From NCBI RefSeq assembly GCF_900114605.1, contig NZ_FOTP01000001.1, forward strand, positions 682,001 through 746,000: a stretch of 64,000 nucleotides of DNA, read 5' to 3'. A program made the position numbers and the translations under genes. Below, one piece after another: positions 44,301-52,969 of this stretch (position 1 is its first letter; every line of letters starts with the position of its first letter). The notes beneath the pieces are model-generated. The model made no database searches. It saw nothing but the letters and a program-made list of their open reading frames with translations, and was not told where the DNA came from. This stretch comes from Bradyrhizobium sp. NFR13 (GTDB taxonomy: Bacteria > Pseudomonadota > Alphaproteobacteria > Rhizobiales > Xanthobacteraceae).

Positions 44301-46118
44301 GCGATTAAACTCGTTGCGGCATTCGATCACCGCGACATCTTCATCGATCCCTTCCCCGATCCGGCGATCAGCTACACCGAACGCAAGCGCTTGTTCGACA
44401 TGCCGCGATCGAGCTGGCAGGACTACAACAAATCGCTGATCTCGCAGGGCGGCGGCGTGTTCTCGCGCTCCCTCAAGGCGATTCCGCTCGCACCGGAAGT
44501 ACGCACCGTGCTCGATCTCGACAAACCGCAGGCAACGCCCTTCGAGGTGATGACGGCGATCCTGAAGGCGCGCACGGACCTCCTGTGGTTTGGCGGCATC
44601 GGCACCTATATCCGGGCATCGGTGGAGAGCGACGATCAGGCCGGCGACCGCGCCAATGATCCGATCCGCATCACCGGGACCGACGTTCGCGCCAAGGTGA
44701 TCGGCGAAGGCGCCAATCTCGGCGTCACCCAGCGCGGCCGCATCGAAGCGGCGCAGACAGGCGTCAAACTCAACACCGACGCGATCGACAATTCGGCCGG
44801 CGTGAATACGTCCGACGTCGAGGTCAATATCAAGATCGCCCTGGCGCGCCCCGAGCGCGAAGGACGCCTCAGCCCGGCTGACCGTAACACCCTGCTTGCC
44901 GCGATGACCGACGAAGTCGGTGCCCTCGTCCTGCGCAACAACTATCTGCAGACGCTCGCGCTCTCGCTCGCCGAGCGCAAGGGCGTGGCCGAGACCGGCT
45001 TCCTCACTCGCCTGATGCAGTCGCTCGAGCAGCGCAGCCTGCTCAGCCGCGCGGTCGAATTCCTGCCCGACGACGCCGCGCTCGCGGAACGCACACGGCG
45101 CGGGCAGTCCCTGACACGGCCTGAACTTGCCGTGTTGCTCGCCTACGCCAAACTGACGCTCTACGACGACCTCCTCGGCACCAGTGTGCCGGACGATCCT
45201 TATCTCGCCCGCGAGCTCTCCGGGTATTTTCCGCGTCAGGTTCAGGACAGGTTCCCGACAGCGGTAGAGTTCCATCGCCTCCGACGCGAAATTATCGCGA
45301 CCAGCCTCGTCAATACGGTCATCAACCGCGGTGGCCCGGCGTGTATCGTGCGTCTTATCGACGAAACCGATGCCGATATCCCCACCATCGTCATGGCCTA
45401 TGTGGCGGTGGATGAATCCTACGGGCTCAAGTGGCTAAATGATGCGATCGATACACTCGACGCCTGCATAGAAGGGCAGTTGCAGTTGTCCCTCTACGAG
45501 GCGGTCCAGGACCTTCTGCTTTCCCGGATGGTCTGGTACGTGCGCAATATTGATTTCAAGGACGGCCTCGAGGCGGTGATCGCACGTTTCGGCCCGGGTA
45601 TTCGCGAGATCAGGGCCTGTCTCGACAACACCCTGCCACCGGATTTACAGGCCGCGCGCGGCAAGCGCCGGCAAGAGTTGACCGATGCCAGGGTCCCGTC
45701 CGGCCTCGCCGGCGAACTAGCCGATCTCGACACCCTGGTCTCGGCGCCGGACATCGTGACGGTCGCCGAGCGCACTGGCCGCAGCATCGGCGATGCAGCC
45801 GCGACGTTCTTTGCCGCCGAGGCCAATTTCCGTCTCGACCGCATTATCGCCGCTGCGCGCAGCGTGCCGGCCAGCGATCGTTTCGAACGCCTCGCCATCG
45901 ACCGCGCCGTCGACCTGATCGCGGCTGCCGAAAGAGGCCTCGCCGCGGACATGCTGGCAACCGGCCAATCCGGCCAGCAGGCTACGGAAACCTGGCTTGC
46001 AGCTCATCCCGAGGCGACGCGCATCCGCCGCGCAGTCGAGGAGATTGCTGCTGGCGGCCTGACGCTCGCCAAGCTGATGGTCGCGGCAAACCTGCTGGGG
46101 GACTTGGTCAAAAACTGA
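41304..46118 (+). CDS. gdhB: NAD-specific glutamate dehydrogenase, large (180-kDa) class
   Basis: A 1,604-residue NAD-dependent enzyme that deaminates glutamate to 2-oxoglutarate and ammonium in the cytoplasm, feeding carbon to the TCA cycle. The long N-terminal part contains ACT-like regulatory regions. The catalytic core begins near residue 800 with the signature GGLRWSDRPQDFRTE and AVIVPVGAKGGFV (substrate Lys), then a Rossmann region (FTVVGVGDMSGDVFGNGML). ATG 41304 has GGAGG five bases upstream; that GGAGG itself lies within an earlier possible start (41292). The symbol is used for this class in other bacteria and is tentative. Confidence 0.95.
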   Translation: MAWRDDKARATLIRDAAGSVQPGKAPRPFAELMFGYTNVEDLASYDASSLAFLAEQAWEHVQRRTAGRADIRVVNPMMPDGREISVLEILNDDMPFLFDSIMAELAEQGIEVTLVAHPIIAVERDDQGKLLHFYGEALPGGAKGARESLIHLHITRLDADADRERLIDGLARTLSDVRACVTDWRVMRDRVEDAIKTFSSNPPPLPIDEVAEANQFLQWLCADNFTFLGVREYRFSPDGDASDDITTAEGLGILRDPDVKVLRRGSEMVVMTSEIREFMREPTLLIVIKANVSSRVHRRIRMDYIGIKLYAPDGRLEGELRVVGLFTSGAYTRSVRQIPYIRHKVSRVLQRAGFDPNSHSGKALMHILEEYPRDELFQVDIDTLFNFVMEILILYERPRVRALARVDKFDRFVSILVFIPRDKYDTDVRMRIGAFLSQIYKGMQAASYVSFPEGALARVHYIIGRYEGKTPAVERATLEAGINAIAATWADKLKAALTASTDGMRARMLANRYAQAFTGGYTEVSTAEQAIADIATIERLTPTRPVTISVHRFEGEDDPRRFGLKVFSDAAPLSLSYRVPVIENHGLRVVDERTYQIVPGARPEPVWLHDMTIETSDGQPVEINREFSHRLEASIMAVVGDRAESDGYNGLILRTALGWREVSTIRALSHYLHQIRAPFSQDYMWETLRKNAAITANLVALFQTRLDPRLALTDSERSAQETALLADIEEQLKSVASLDEDRILRRFTNLVQSTIRTNLWQVSEDGHPRPVISFKFDARGIEDLPAPRPLYEIFVYSPRVEGIHLRFGKVARGGLRWSDRPQDFRTEILGLVKAQQVKNAVIVPVGAKGGFVPKRLPAPSSRDAWLAEGTEAYRIFVRSLLELTDNLDGDDLLPPDSTVRHDGDDPYLVVAADKGTATFSDIANAISAEKNHWLGDAFASGGSQGYDHKKMGITARGAWEAVKRHFRELGTDIQTMPFTVVGVGDMSGDVFGNGMLLSPAIKLVAAFDHRDIFIDPFPDPAISYTERKRLFDMPRSSWQDYNKSLISQGGGVFSRSLKAIPLAPEVRTVLDLDKPQATPFEVMTAILKARTDLLWFGGIGTYIRASVESDDQAGDRANDPIRITGTDVRAKVIGEGANLGVTQRGRIEAAQTGVKLNTDAIDNSAGVNTSDVEVNIKIALARPEREGRLSPADRNTLLAAMTDEVGALVLRNNYLQTLALSLAERKGVAETGFLTRLMQSLEQRSLLSRAVEFLPDDAALAERTRRGQSLTRPELAVLLAYAKLTLYDDLLGTSVPDDPYLARELSGYFPRQVQDRFPTAVEFHRLRREIIATSLVNTVINRGGPACIVRLIDETDADIPTIVMAYVAVDESYGLKWLNDAIDTLDACIEGQLQLSLYEAVQDLLLSRMVWYVRNIDFKDGLEAVIARFGPGIREIRACLDNTLPPDLQAARGKRRQELTDARVPSGLAGELADLDTLVSAPDIVTVAERTGRSIGDAAATFFAAEANFRLDRIIAAARSVPASDRFERLAIDRAVDLIAAAERGLAADMLATGQSGQQATETWLAAHPEATRIRRAVEEIAAGGLTLAKLMVAANLLGDLVKN

Positions 46119-46333
46119 GGCGTGCTGCACCACCTGGTTGAGTAAGCGGCGAAGCGAGTGCAATCGAAATCCCTGGAGGACCCCACCTGGAGAACCTTTG
46201 AGTGGGACGTCGATGGACCGAGGCCGTCGCCTGGCTCGAGAAAAGTCGGCCCGACGTTGTGGCAAAGATCCCGTAAGCTACGAGAAGCGCAGCAACGGCG
46301 ACGATGGTTGGCGGCATCACAATGAAGCGGAGA

Positions 46334-46410
46334 TGGCGCGCCCGAAAGGATTCGAACCTCTGACCCCGTGATTCGTAGTCACGTGCTCTATCCAGCTGAG
46401 CTACGGGCGC
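46334..46410 (-). tRNA. tRNA-Arg (anticodon ACG)
   Basis: Read on the minus strand it folds as a full cloverleaf: acceptor GCGCCCG/CGGGCGC, D stem GCTC/GAGC, anticodon stem CGTGA/TCACG with loop CTACGAA (anticodon ACG, read as ICG after A34 deamination), and T arm AGAGG-TTCGAAT-CCTTT. The discriminator G and CCA end are encoded (46334-46337). It decodes CGU/CGC/CGA. Confidence 0.96.
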
Positions 46411-46570
46411 GTGCCGCGATGTGTGGGGCCAAAAGTCAAAGCCGCCAACATCGAATGCGTTTCGGAAACGGTGTTTGCGAAAGCGGGCCATAGCTACCGG
46501 GTCGAGCCCGGCTTGGCAAGCGCCCTGAGCCGCTTATTTCACTCCCGTGACATGCCAGATTAATGGCAGC

Positions 46571-48070
46571 TTAAGCCCTCGCGCGTTCGGTGCGGATGCT
46601 GTGCAGTTCCACAGGCCGATCCGGCAGGCTGATCCGGAAGGTGGCACCCAAAGTGCCTTCCACAAGGTGAATATCGCCGTCATGGGCGCGGACGAGTTCG
46701 GCTGCGATCGCGAGGCCCAGCCCGCTACCACCGGGGCGGGACGAGCCCTGAAACGCCTCAAATAGGTGATCGCGCGCCTGCTGCGGGACCCCGGGGCCGG
46801 TGTCGGACACTTCGAGAATGGTCACAGCACCTTCGCGGCGGCCGGTAATGCGGATCTGCTGCGGGGCGACGTCGCTCTGTGGCTGCCCCTCCAGCGCCTG
46901 GGCTGCATTGCGGACCAGATTGAGCAAAATGCGAAACAACTGGTCGGGATCAGCATCAACCATCAACCCGCGCTCGATGGCGTTGACCCAACCGATCGAC
47001 GCGTCGGTCGCGAGCCCTGCCGATTCGCGGACTTCATTAACAACCGGTTCAACCAGCATCATTTTGCGATCGGGGGCAGCTTCCTGCGCGCGGCCATAAG
47101 AGAGTGTCGACTGGCAGAAGGCGATGGCGCGCTCCAGCGAGCGCATCAGCTTCGGCGCAAAGCGCTGCACACGCGGGTCGGGCACGCTCGAGAGCTGATC
47201 GGACAGCAATTGCGACGATGCGAGCAGGTTGCGCAGGTCATGATTGATCTTCGAGACCGCAAGGCCTAGCGCGGCAAGGCGGCTCTTCTGATGCAGCATT
47301 GAGACGAGATCGCGCTGCATGTCGGACAATTCGCGCTCCGCCACGCCGATTTCGTCCGCGCGCTGGCTGGGCACGATGATCCGCGCCGAACTCTCGGGGT
47401 TTTCATGGAAAGCCACGAGATTGGCCGTCAGATTCCGCATCGGCCGCACGAACAGGTAATGCAGCGCCAGATAGACCAAACCTGCCGTGAGAATCGCCAG
47501 CCCGAGCGATACCCACAACAAATTGCTGGAGAAGCGATACATCGCCTGCCGCAGCGGTAATTCATCCACCACCACCTCGATGAACTGCGCCCCGCCAGGC
47601 GCCGGCCCGATGATGCGCATCGTCTGATCGCCTGTTTCCAGCATGACTTCGAACGCATCGACAATCGCCGACCAGACCGTCATCGACCGCATGTCGATGT
47701 CATGATCGATCTGCGCCGGAAGATCCGCGCTGGCGAGCAGACGGCGCTGCTGGCCCATCTTGATGGCCACCGCACGCGCGCCGATGCTGCTCAGGATTTG
47801 TCGCGATAGCGATTCCGGGACCATACCGAGCGGCGCGGCATCAAGCACCAGCGCTGCTGTATTGGCCGCGGCCAGCCTGTCGTTCAGCCGGTTAATCCGA
47901 AAATTGGCGATCGAGGGCACATAAATGAGAATTTCGGCAATCAGCACCAGCGGAATGGTGAGCAACAACAGCTTGCCCGACAGCCCCAGCCGTCGCATGG
48001 GGCCGAGCCTGAACGCGGGCTCGATGGGCTTTTCGCCGGCCGAAGACACAATATTGGCCTCTGATCTCAC
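46571..48070 (-). CDS. Orphan sensor histidine kinase
   Basis: A membrane histidine kinase of about 499 aa. Two membrane segments (LLLLTIPLVLIAEILIYV and LLWVSLGLAILTAGLVYLA) flank a periplasmic sensor region of about 150 residues. A HAMP linker and HisKA region with the phospho-acceptor in SKINHDLRNLLASS are followed by N-box LLNLVRNAAQALEG, DTGPGVP and GGSGLGLAIAAELV. No response regulator gene is adjacent. The start is uncertain: GTG 48070 or ATG 47998 are both plausible, neither with a clear ribosome site. Confidence 0.88.
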   Translation of the reverse strand: MRSEANIVSSAGEKPIEPAFRLGPMRRLGLSGKLLLLTIPLVLIAEILIYVPSIANFRINRLNDRLAAANTAALVLDAAPLGMVPESLSRQILSSIGARAVAIKMGQQRRLLASADLPAQIDHDIDMRSMTVWSAIVDAFEVMLETGDQTMRIIGPAPGGAQFIEVVVDELPLRQAMYRFSSNLLWVSLGLAILTAGLVYLALHYLFVRPMRNLTANLVAFHENPESSARIIVPSQRADEIGVAERELSDMQRDLVSMLHQKSRLAALGLAVSKINHDLRNLLASSQLLSDQLSSVPDPRVQRFAPKLMRSLERAIAFCQSTLSYGRAQEAAPDRKMMLVEPVVNEVRESAGLATDASIGWVNAIERGLMVDADPDQLFRILLNLVRNAAQALEGQPQSDVAPQQIRITGRREGAVTILEVSDTGPGVPQQARDHLFEAFQGSSRPGGSGLGLAIAAELVRAHDGDIHLVEGTLGATFRISLPDRPVELHSIRTERARA

Positions 48071-48280
48071 GGTCTGACGCTGAACTATCGAGAGATACGG
48101 GTCCAACGACGATTTGTTACGATGATGTTTGCGACCAATTCTTAAATTTGTCCGCTGAGCGAACACGCTTAAGCCATAGAGCAATTTCACAACCGCCAAC
48201 AACCTGAAAACACCGGGAAATTGGGATTAATCCCATGGTTCCAGGAATCTGACGGACCGGAACACCGCTACAGGGCGACA

Positions 48281-48309
48281 TTGACGAAAACAGGACGCTC
48301 CCGTATAAG
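48281..48309 (+). promoter_or_regulatory. Sigma-70-type promoter of rpmH-rnpA
   Basis: TTGACG and TATAAG are separated by exactly 17 bp, near-consensus for the housekeeping sigma factor. It leaves a 5' leader of about 130 bases before rpmH. The remaining sequence from 48071 holds no gene. Confidence 0.75.
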
Positions 48310-48445
48310 CCCGCCAACTGTCCGCGATGGCCCGGTTTTGGATCGGGTGCGGCTCGTCTTTGGGCCGGAAATGGCTCGTTGAGCCAACATCTTAGGACTT
48401 ACCTCAAATTACTCGGCGAATTGCCCGGTCAGCGGAGAACGACCC

Positions 48446-48580
48446 GTGAAGCGGACTTATCAACCCTCGAAACTGGTGCGCAAGCGCCGTCACGGCTTCC
48501 GCGCTCGCTTGGCGACCGTTGGTGGCCGCAAGGTTCTGGCTGCGCGCCGCGCACGTGGCCGCAAGCGCCTCAGCGCCTGA
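48446..48580 (+). CDS. rpmH: 50S ribosomal protein L34
   Basis: A 44-residue, strongly basic protein of the large ribosomal subunit: [18 protein letters not shown] followed by [13 protein letters not shown] and a basic end, the standard L34 sequence. It starts with GTG at 48446, preceded by GGAGAACGAC. The rpmH-rnpA-yidC order is conserved in bacteria. Confidence 0.97.
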
Positions 48581-48604
48581 TCGGATCTCTTCCGAGAGTT
48601 CATC

Positions 48605-48967
48605 ATGGACCGGTTACGGCAGCGGGCGGACTTTCTCGCCGCTGCCAATGGGCCGCGGATGAACAGTCCTGCCTTTGTCTTACAGACCCGGCGACGTGAC
48701 GACGACGGCCCGATCAGGGTCGGCTTCACCGTGACCAAAAAAAACGGAACCGCCACCGAGCGGAACCGGATCCGGCGCAGGCTTCGCGAACTGGTGAAGC
48801 GCGTCGATGTCTTATCCATGCGACCCCACAGCGATTATGTGCTAGTCGGCCGTCGTGTCGCGCTCCAACGCGATTTCACGATGATGCTCGACGACCTCCG
48901 CTCGGCGCTGCACCGCCTCGATCGGCAACCTTCTAAGACGCAATCTTCTAAAACCAGCGTGACCTGA
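48605..48967 (+). CDS. rnpA: Ribonuclease P protein component
   Basis: The 120-residue protein subunit of RNase P, which helps the catalytic RNA trim tRNA 5' ends. The start MDRLRQRADFLAAANG and the signature RNRIRRRLRELVK (the RNR motif that contacts the RNA) are clear, with VGFTVTKKNGTA before it. It lies 24 bp downstream of rpmH and surely shares its message. Confidence 0.95.
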   Translation: MDRLRQRADFLAAANGPRMNSPAFVLQTRRRDDDGPIRVGFTVTKKNGTATERNRIRRRLRELVKRVDVLSMRPHSDYVLVGRRVALQRDFTMMLDDLRSALHRLDRQPSKTQSSKTSVT

Positions 48968-49040
48968 CGCTTCCAGCCTGCGACAAGCGCGCAGCAGGAA
49001 GCGAGAACCGCACCCGCATTTGAATGACGAGACCTGAACG

Positions 49041-50900
49041 ATGACTGACAATCGCAACACCATCATTGCCGTCATTCTGTCCGGCCTGGTGCTGATCGGC
49101 TGGCAATATTTCTACAACATCCCGCAGATGGAGAAGCAGCGCGTACAGACCGCGACGCAGAGCCAGCTCGCCAACCCGACTGCACAGCCAGGCACGGCCC
49201 CCGGCAGCACAACGCCGACCGCGAACTCCACTGCAGCAGGCGGCGCCCCAGCGAATGTCGCACCGGCCAATGCTCCGATCGTCAGCCGCGACAGCGCCAT
49301 TGCCGCTTCGCAGCGCGTCAAGATCGAAACCCCCCGCATCTCCGGCAGCATCGCTCTGAAGGGCGCGCGTATCGACGACATCTCGCTGACCAAGTTCCGC
49401 GACACCGTTGATCCGAAGTCCCCGGCAATCGTGCTGTTCTCCCCTTCGGGCACAGCCGCACCTTATTATGCCGAGTTTGGATGGGTCGCCGCGGCCGGTG
49501 CGAACACGAAGATCCCCGACCAGAACACCCAGTGGCAGCAGGAAGGCTCCAACGCCCTGACGCCGACCACGCCTGTGGTTCTGAAGTACAACAACGGCGA
49601 CGGCCTGACGTTCACCCGCACCATTTCGATCGACGACCGCTACCTGTTCTCGGTCAAGGATGACGTCAGCAATATCGGCAACGCGCCGGTGACGCTGTAT
49701 CCGTTCGCCCTGATCTCGCGCCACGGCACGCCGCATGTCGAAGGCTATTACATCCTGCATGAAGGCCTCGTCGGCTATCTCGGCGACCAGGGTCTGCAGG
49801 AATACGGTTACAAGAAAATCGATGAAGCCAAGGCGGTGAATTTCAACGTCACCAACGGCTGGCTCGGCATCACCGACAAATACTGGGCCTCGGCACTCCT
49901 GCCCGACACCAATGCGAAGCTGCAGGCCCGGTTCTCATCGAACCTGACGGGTACCCAGCGGACCTACCAGACCGATTATCTGCAGGACGCGCAGACCATC
50001 GCCATCGGCGGCACCGGCACGGCCAATGCCCGCCTGTTCGCGGGCGCCAAGGAAGCTGGCACCGTTGGCATCAACTTCCCGCTGGCCGTCGGTCTCGGCG
50101 GCTACAATCAGGCGCTTGGCCTCAACCACTTCGACCTTCTGATCGACTGGGGCTGGTTCTACTTCATCACCAAGCCGATGTTCCTGGCGCTCGACTGGTT
50201 CTTCCATCTGTTCGGCAATTTCGGCATCGCCATTCTGCTGGTGACGGTGCTGGTGAAAATCCTGTTCTTCCCGCTGGCCAGCAAGTCCTACGCCTCGATG
50301 GCGAAGATGAAGGCCGTGCAGCCGCAGCTGGCGGCGCTCAAGGAGCGCTTCCCTGACGACAAGATGAAGCAGCAGCAGGAGATGATGGAGATCTACAAGA
50401 AGGAGAAGATCAACCCGATCGCCGGTTGTCTTCCCGTCATGTTGCAGATCCCAGTGTTCTTCTCGCTCTACAAGGTTCTCTTCGTCACCATCGAAATGCG
50501 GCACGCACCCTTCTTCGGCTGGATCAAGGATCTCTCGGCGCATGATCCGACCAACCTGTTCAACCTGTTCGGCGTGATCCCCTTCGATCCGACGACGATT
50601 CCGGTGTTCGGCCACTACCTCGCGCTCGGCATCTGGCCGATCATCATGGGCATCACGATGTGGTTCCAGATGAAGCTGAACCCGACGCCACCGGATCCGA
50701 CGCAGAAGATGATCTTCGACTGGATGCCGTTGATCTTCACCTTCATGCTGGCCGGCTTCCCGGCAGGTCTCGTAATCTACTGGGCCTGGAACAACCTGCT
50801 CTCGGTCACGCAGCAGGCCTACATCATGAATCGCAATGGCGTGAAGGTTGAGCTGTTCGACAATATCAAGTCGACCTTCGCGAAGAAAAAGACCACCTGA
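49041..50900 (+). CDS. yidC: Membrane protein insertase YidC
   Basis: Inserts and folds inner-membrane proteins, alone or with SecYEG. The 619-residue protein has an N-terminal membrane anchor (IIAVILSGLVLIGWQYF), a low-complexity linker, the large periplasmic beta domain (about 90-365), and the conserved five-helix insertase core with ILFFPLASKSYASMAKMKAVQP, the hydrophilic-groove Arg/Lys region, and GCLPVMLQIPVFFSLYKVL. It ends in a basic tail (KSTFAKKKTT). Starts 73 bp after rnpA. Confidence 0.97.
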   Translation: MTDNRNTIIAVILSGLVLIGWQYFYNIPQMEKQRVQTATQSQLANPTAQPGTAPGSTTPTANSTAAGGAPANVAPANAPIVSRDSAIAASQRVKIETPRISGSIALKGARIDDISLTKFRDTVDPKSPAIVLFSPSGTAAPYYAEFGWVAAAGANTKIPDQNTQWQQEGSNALTPTTPVVLKYNNGDGLTFTRTISIDDRYLFSVKDDVSNIGNAPVTLYPFALISRHGTPHVEGYYILHEGLVGYLGDQGLQEYGYKKIDEAKAVNFNVTNGWLGITDKYWASALLPDTNAKLQARFSSNLTGTQRTYQTDYLQDAQTIAIGGTGTANARLFAGAKEAGTVGINFPLAVGLGGYNQALGLNHFDLLIDWGWFYFITKPMFLALDWFFHLFGNFGIAILLVTVLVKILFFPLASKSYASMAKMKAVQPQLAALKERFPDDKMKQQQEMMEIYKKEKINPIAGCLPVMLQIPVFFSLYKVLFVTIEMRHAPFFGWIKDLSAHDPTNLFNLFGVIPFDPTTIPVFGHYLALGIWPIIMGITMWFQMKLNPTPPDPTQKMIFDWMPLIFTFMLAGFPAGLVIYWAWNNLLSVTQQAYIMNRNGVKVELFDNIKSTFAKKKTT

Positions 50901-50911
50901 TCAAACCAAGT

Positions 50912-50933
50912 GGCCCCGGCGCGAGCCGGGGCC
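50912..50933. repeat. GC-rich hairpin between yidC and engB
   Basis: GGCCCCGGC-GCGA-GCCGGGGCC is a perfect 9-bp stem with a tetraloop, 12 bases after the yidC stop and 20 before the engB start. It resembles the REP-type palindromes elsewhere in this window and could reduce read-through into engB. Confidence 0.6.
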
Positions 50934-50952
50934 GAGGCCGGAAAGACTTCGC

Positions 50953-51603
50953 ATGACCACTGACACCGATGCGAAGCTGATCGAACAGGGCCGCCTGCTT
51001 TTCGCAGGCGAATGGAAGTTCATCTGGGCTTCCCCCTCGATCGAGACACTGCCGCCGATGGCAGGAATGGAAGTGGCCTTTGCCGGCCGCTCCAATGTCG
51101 GCAAATCCAGCCTGATCAATTCGCTGACCGGCCGCAACGCGCTGGCGCGTACCTCACACACGCCCGGCCGCACCCAGGAGCTGATCTTCTTCGAAGGTCC
51201 CGATGGCTCCGACTTCCGGCTCGTCGACATGCCCGGCTATGGCTATGCCTCGGCGCCGAAGGTCAAGATCGCGTCCTGGACCAAGCTGATCTACAATTTC
51301 CTCCAGGGTCGCGCGAGTCTCGCCCGCGTCTATGTTCTGATCGACTCCCGGCATGGGCTGAAAGACGTCGATCTCGACGTACTCAGGTCGCTCGATCGGT
51401 CAGCCGTCAGCTACCAGATCGTGCTGACCAAGGCCGATCAGGTGAAGAAGAGCGAACTCGAAAAAAACCTCGAACAGGTGCGCACCGAGTTGCGGACTCA
51501 TCCCGCAGCCTTTCCCGAGGTGCTGGTCACGTCGTCGCGCACCGGCGACGGCATGGCCGAATTGCGGGCCGCCATGGTCCGCCTGTTGAACGAGCGCAAT
51601 TGA
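50953..51603 (+). CDS. engB: Ribosome biogenesis GTPase EngB (YsxC)
   Basis: A 216-residue TRAFAC GTPase needed for 50S subunit assembly. G1 is GRSNVGKSSL, G2 TSHTPGRTQ, G3 DMPGYGYA, G4 TKAD, and G5 near TSSRTGDG. ATG 50953 begins MTTDTDAKLI; codons further upstream overlap the yidC tail and look non-coding. Its stop overlaps the next start (TGATG). Confidence 0.96.
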   Translation: MTTDTDAKLIEQGRLLFAGEWKFIWASPSIETLPPMAGMEVAFAGRSNVGKSSLINSLTGRNALARTSHTPGRTQELIFFEGPDGSDFRLVDMPGYGYASAPKVKIASWTKLIYNFLQGRASLARVYVLIDSRHGLKDVDLDVLRSLDRSAVSYQIVLTKADQVKKSELEKNLEQVRTELRTHPAAFPEVLVTSSRTGDGMAELRAAMVRLLNERN

Positions 51604-51980
51604 TGTCCCGCTTTGGCCTGTTTCGCATCCTTGTCATCCTGGCCGGCGTGATGGGCGCCGATGGCGTCATTCTCGCCGCTGCCTCCGCGCACCAGCCCGA
51701 TGCGACCCGGCTGGCCTCGGCCTCCTCGATGCTGCTGTTTCACGCGGCCGCTATTCTCGGCGCCGTCGCCCTGATCGAACGCGGCGTCGCCCATCTGCAG
51801 ATCGGCCTGACAGCCGCCTTCGGCTTTGTCATCGCAGCCGCTATCTTCGCCGGCGACCTGACCCTGCGTCAGTATGTCGGTCACGGCTTGTTCACAATGG
51901 CCGCACCGACCGGCGGCACCCTACTGATCCTGAGCTGGCTGGCGCTGGCGGTATCGGCAGCGTGGCCGAAGAGCGCCTGA
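51603..51980 (+). CDS. DUF423-like small membrane protein
   Basis: A 125-residue protein with four hydrophobic segments (LFRILVILAGVMGADGVILAAASAH, MLLFHAAAILGAVALIE, LTAAFGFVIAAAIFAGDLTL, GTLLILSWLALAVSA). The SAH pattern and later GLFTMAAPTGG fit the DUF423/YgdD family, whose function is unknown. Translation is coupled to engB. Confidence 0.85.
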   Translation: MSRFGLFRILVILAGVMGADGVILAAASAHQPDATRLASASSMLLFHAAAILGAVALIERGVAHLQIGLTAAFGFVIAAAIFAGDLTLRQYVGHGLFTMAAPTGGTLLILSWLALAVSAAWPKSA

Positions 51981-52072
51981 CGCCGGGATACTGGACAGGG
52001 CAGCCAAGCTTTGCGCAGCGGCGATCAATCGGCTAGAACGCGCCGCAGATTGCTCACCGTGAGATCCGCTTC

Positions 52073-52969
52073 ATGACCGACGCGCCCATCATCAGTGCCC
52101 TCGACCAGGCCCGCATCCTGTCCGAGGCGCTGCCCCACATGCAGCAATATGACGAAGAGACGATCGTCATCAAATATGGCGGGCACGCCATGGGCGCCGA
52201 GGATACGGCCCGCGCCTTTGCCCGCGACATCGTTCTGCTCGAGCAGACCGCCATCAATCCGGTGGTCGTGCATGGCGGCGGCCCACAAATCGCGCAGATG
52301 CTGACGCGTCTCGGCATCAAGTCGGAATTCGCCGCCGGATTGCGCATCACCGATGCCGCCACCATCGAGATCGTCGAGATGGTACTGGCAGGCTCCATTA
52401 ACAAGCAGATCGTCAGCTACATCAACGAAGCCGGCGGCAAGGCCGTGGGTCTCTGCGGCAAGGACGGCAACATGGTCACTGCGTCGAAGGCGACGCGCAC
52501 CATGGTCGATCCCGATTCGAACATCGAGAAGGTGGTCGATCTCGGTTTTGTCGGCGAGCCGGAGAAGGTCGATCTCACGCTGCTCAATCAGCTGATCGGC
52601 TATGAACTGATTCCGGTGCTGGCGCCGCTCGCAGCAAGCAAGGACGGCAAGACCTTTAACGTCAATGCCGACACCTTTGCCGGAGCCGTCGCGGGCGCGC
52701 TGAAGGCCAAGCGCCTGTTGCTGCTTACGGATGTGCCGGGCGTACTCGACAAGTCGAAGAAACTGATCCCGGAACTGTCTATCAAGGATGCCCGCAAGCT
52801 GATCGCCGAAGGCACGATTTCGGGCGGCATGATCCCGAAGGTCGAGACCTGCATCTACTCGCTCGAGCAAGGCGTCGAAGGCGTCGTGATCATCGACGGC
52901 AAGACCCCGCATGCCGTATTGCTCGAACTCTTCACCAATCAGGGCACGGGCACACTGATCCACAAGTGA
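52073..52969 (+). CDS. argB: Acetylglutamate kinase
   Basis: Phosphorylates N-acetylglutamate, second step of arginine synthesis. The 298-residue amino-acid kinase fold shows IKYGGHAMG (ATP-binding Lys), [44 protein letters not shown], and [12 protein letters not shown]. The length and an N-terminal helix before the core fit the arginine-sensitive hexameric type. Starts 92 bp after the DUF423-like gene. Confidence 0.96.
   Translation: MTDAPIISALDQARILSEALPHMQQYDEETIVIKYGGHAMGAEDTARAFARDIVLLEQTAINPVVVHGGGPQIAQMLTRLGIKSEFAAGLRITDAATIEIVEMVLAGSINKQIVSYINEAGGKAVGLCGKDGNMVTASKATRTMVDPDSNIEKVVDLGFVGEPEKVDLTLLNQLIGYELIPVLAPLAASKDGKTFNVNADTFAGAVAGALKAKRLLLLTDVPGVLDKSKKLIPELSIKDARKLIAEGTISGGMIPKVETCIYSLEQGVEGVVIIDGKTPHAVLLELFTNQGTGTLIHK

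Noticed and set aside
46108-46317. Small minus-strand frame with one hydrophobic segment (MPPTIVAVAALLVAYG)
   Set aside because: No ribosome site, and the longer form reads through the tRNA-Arg gene; could be a real 69-residue protein, but support is too weak.
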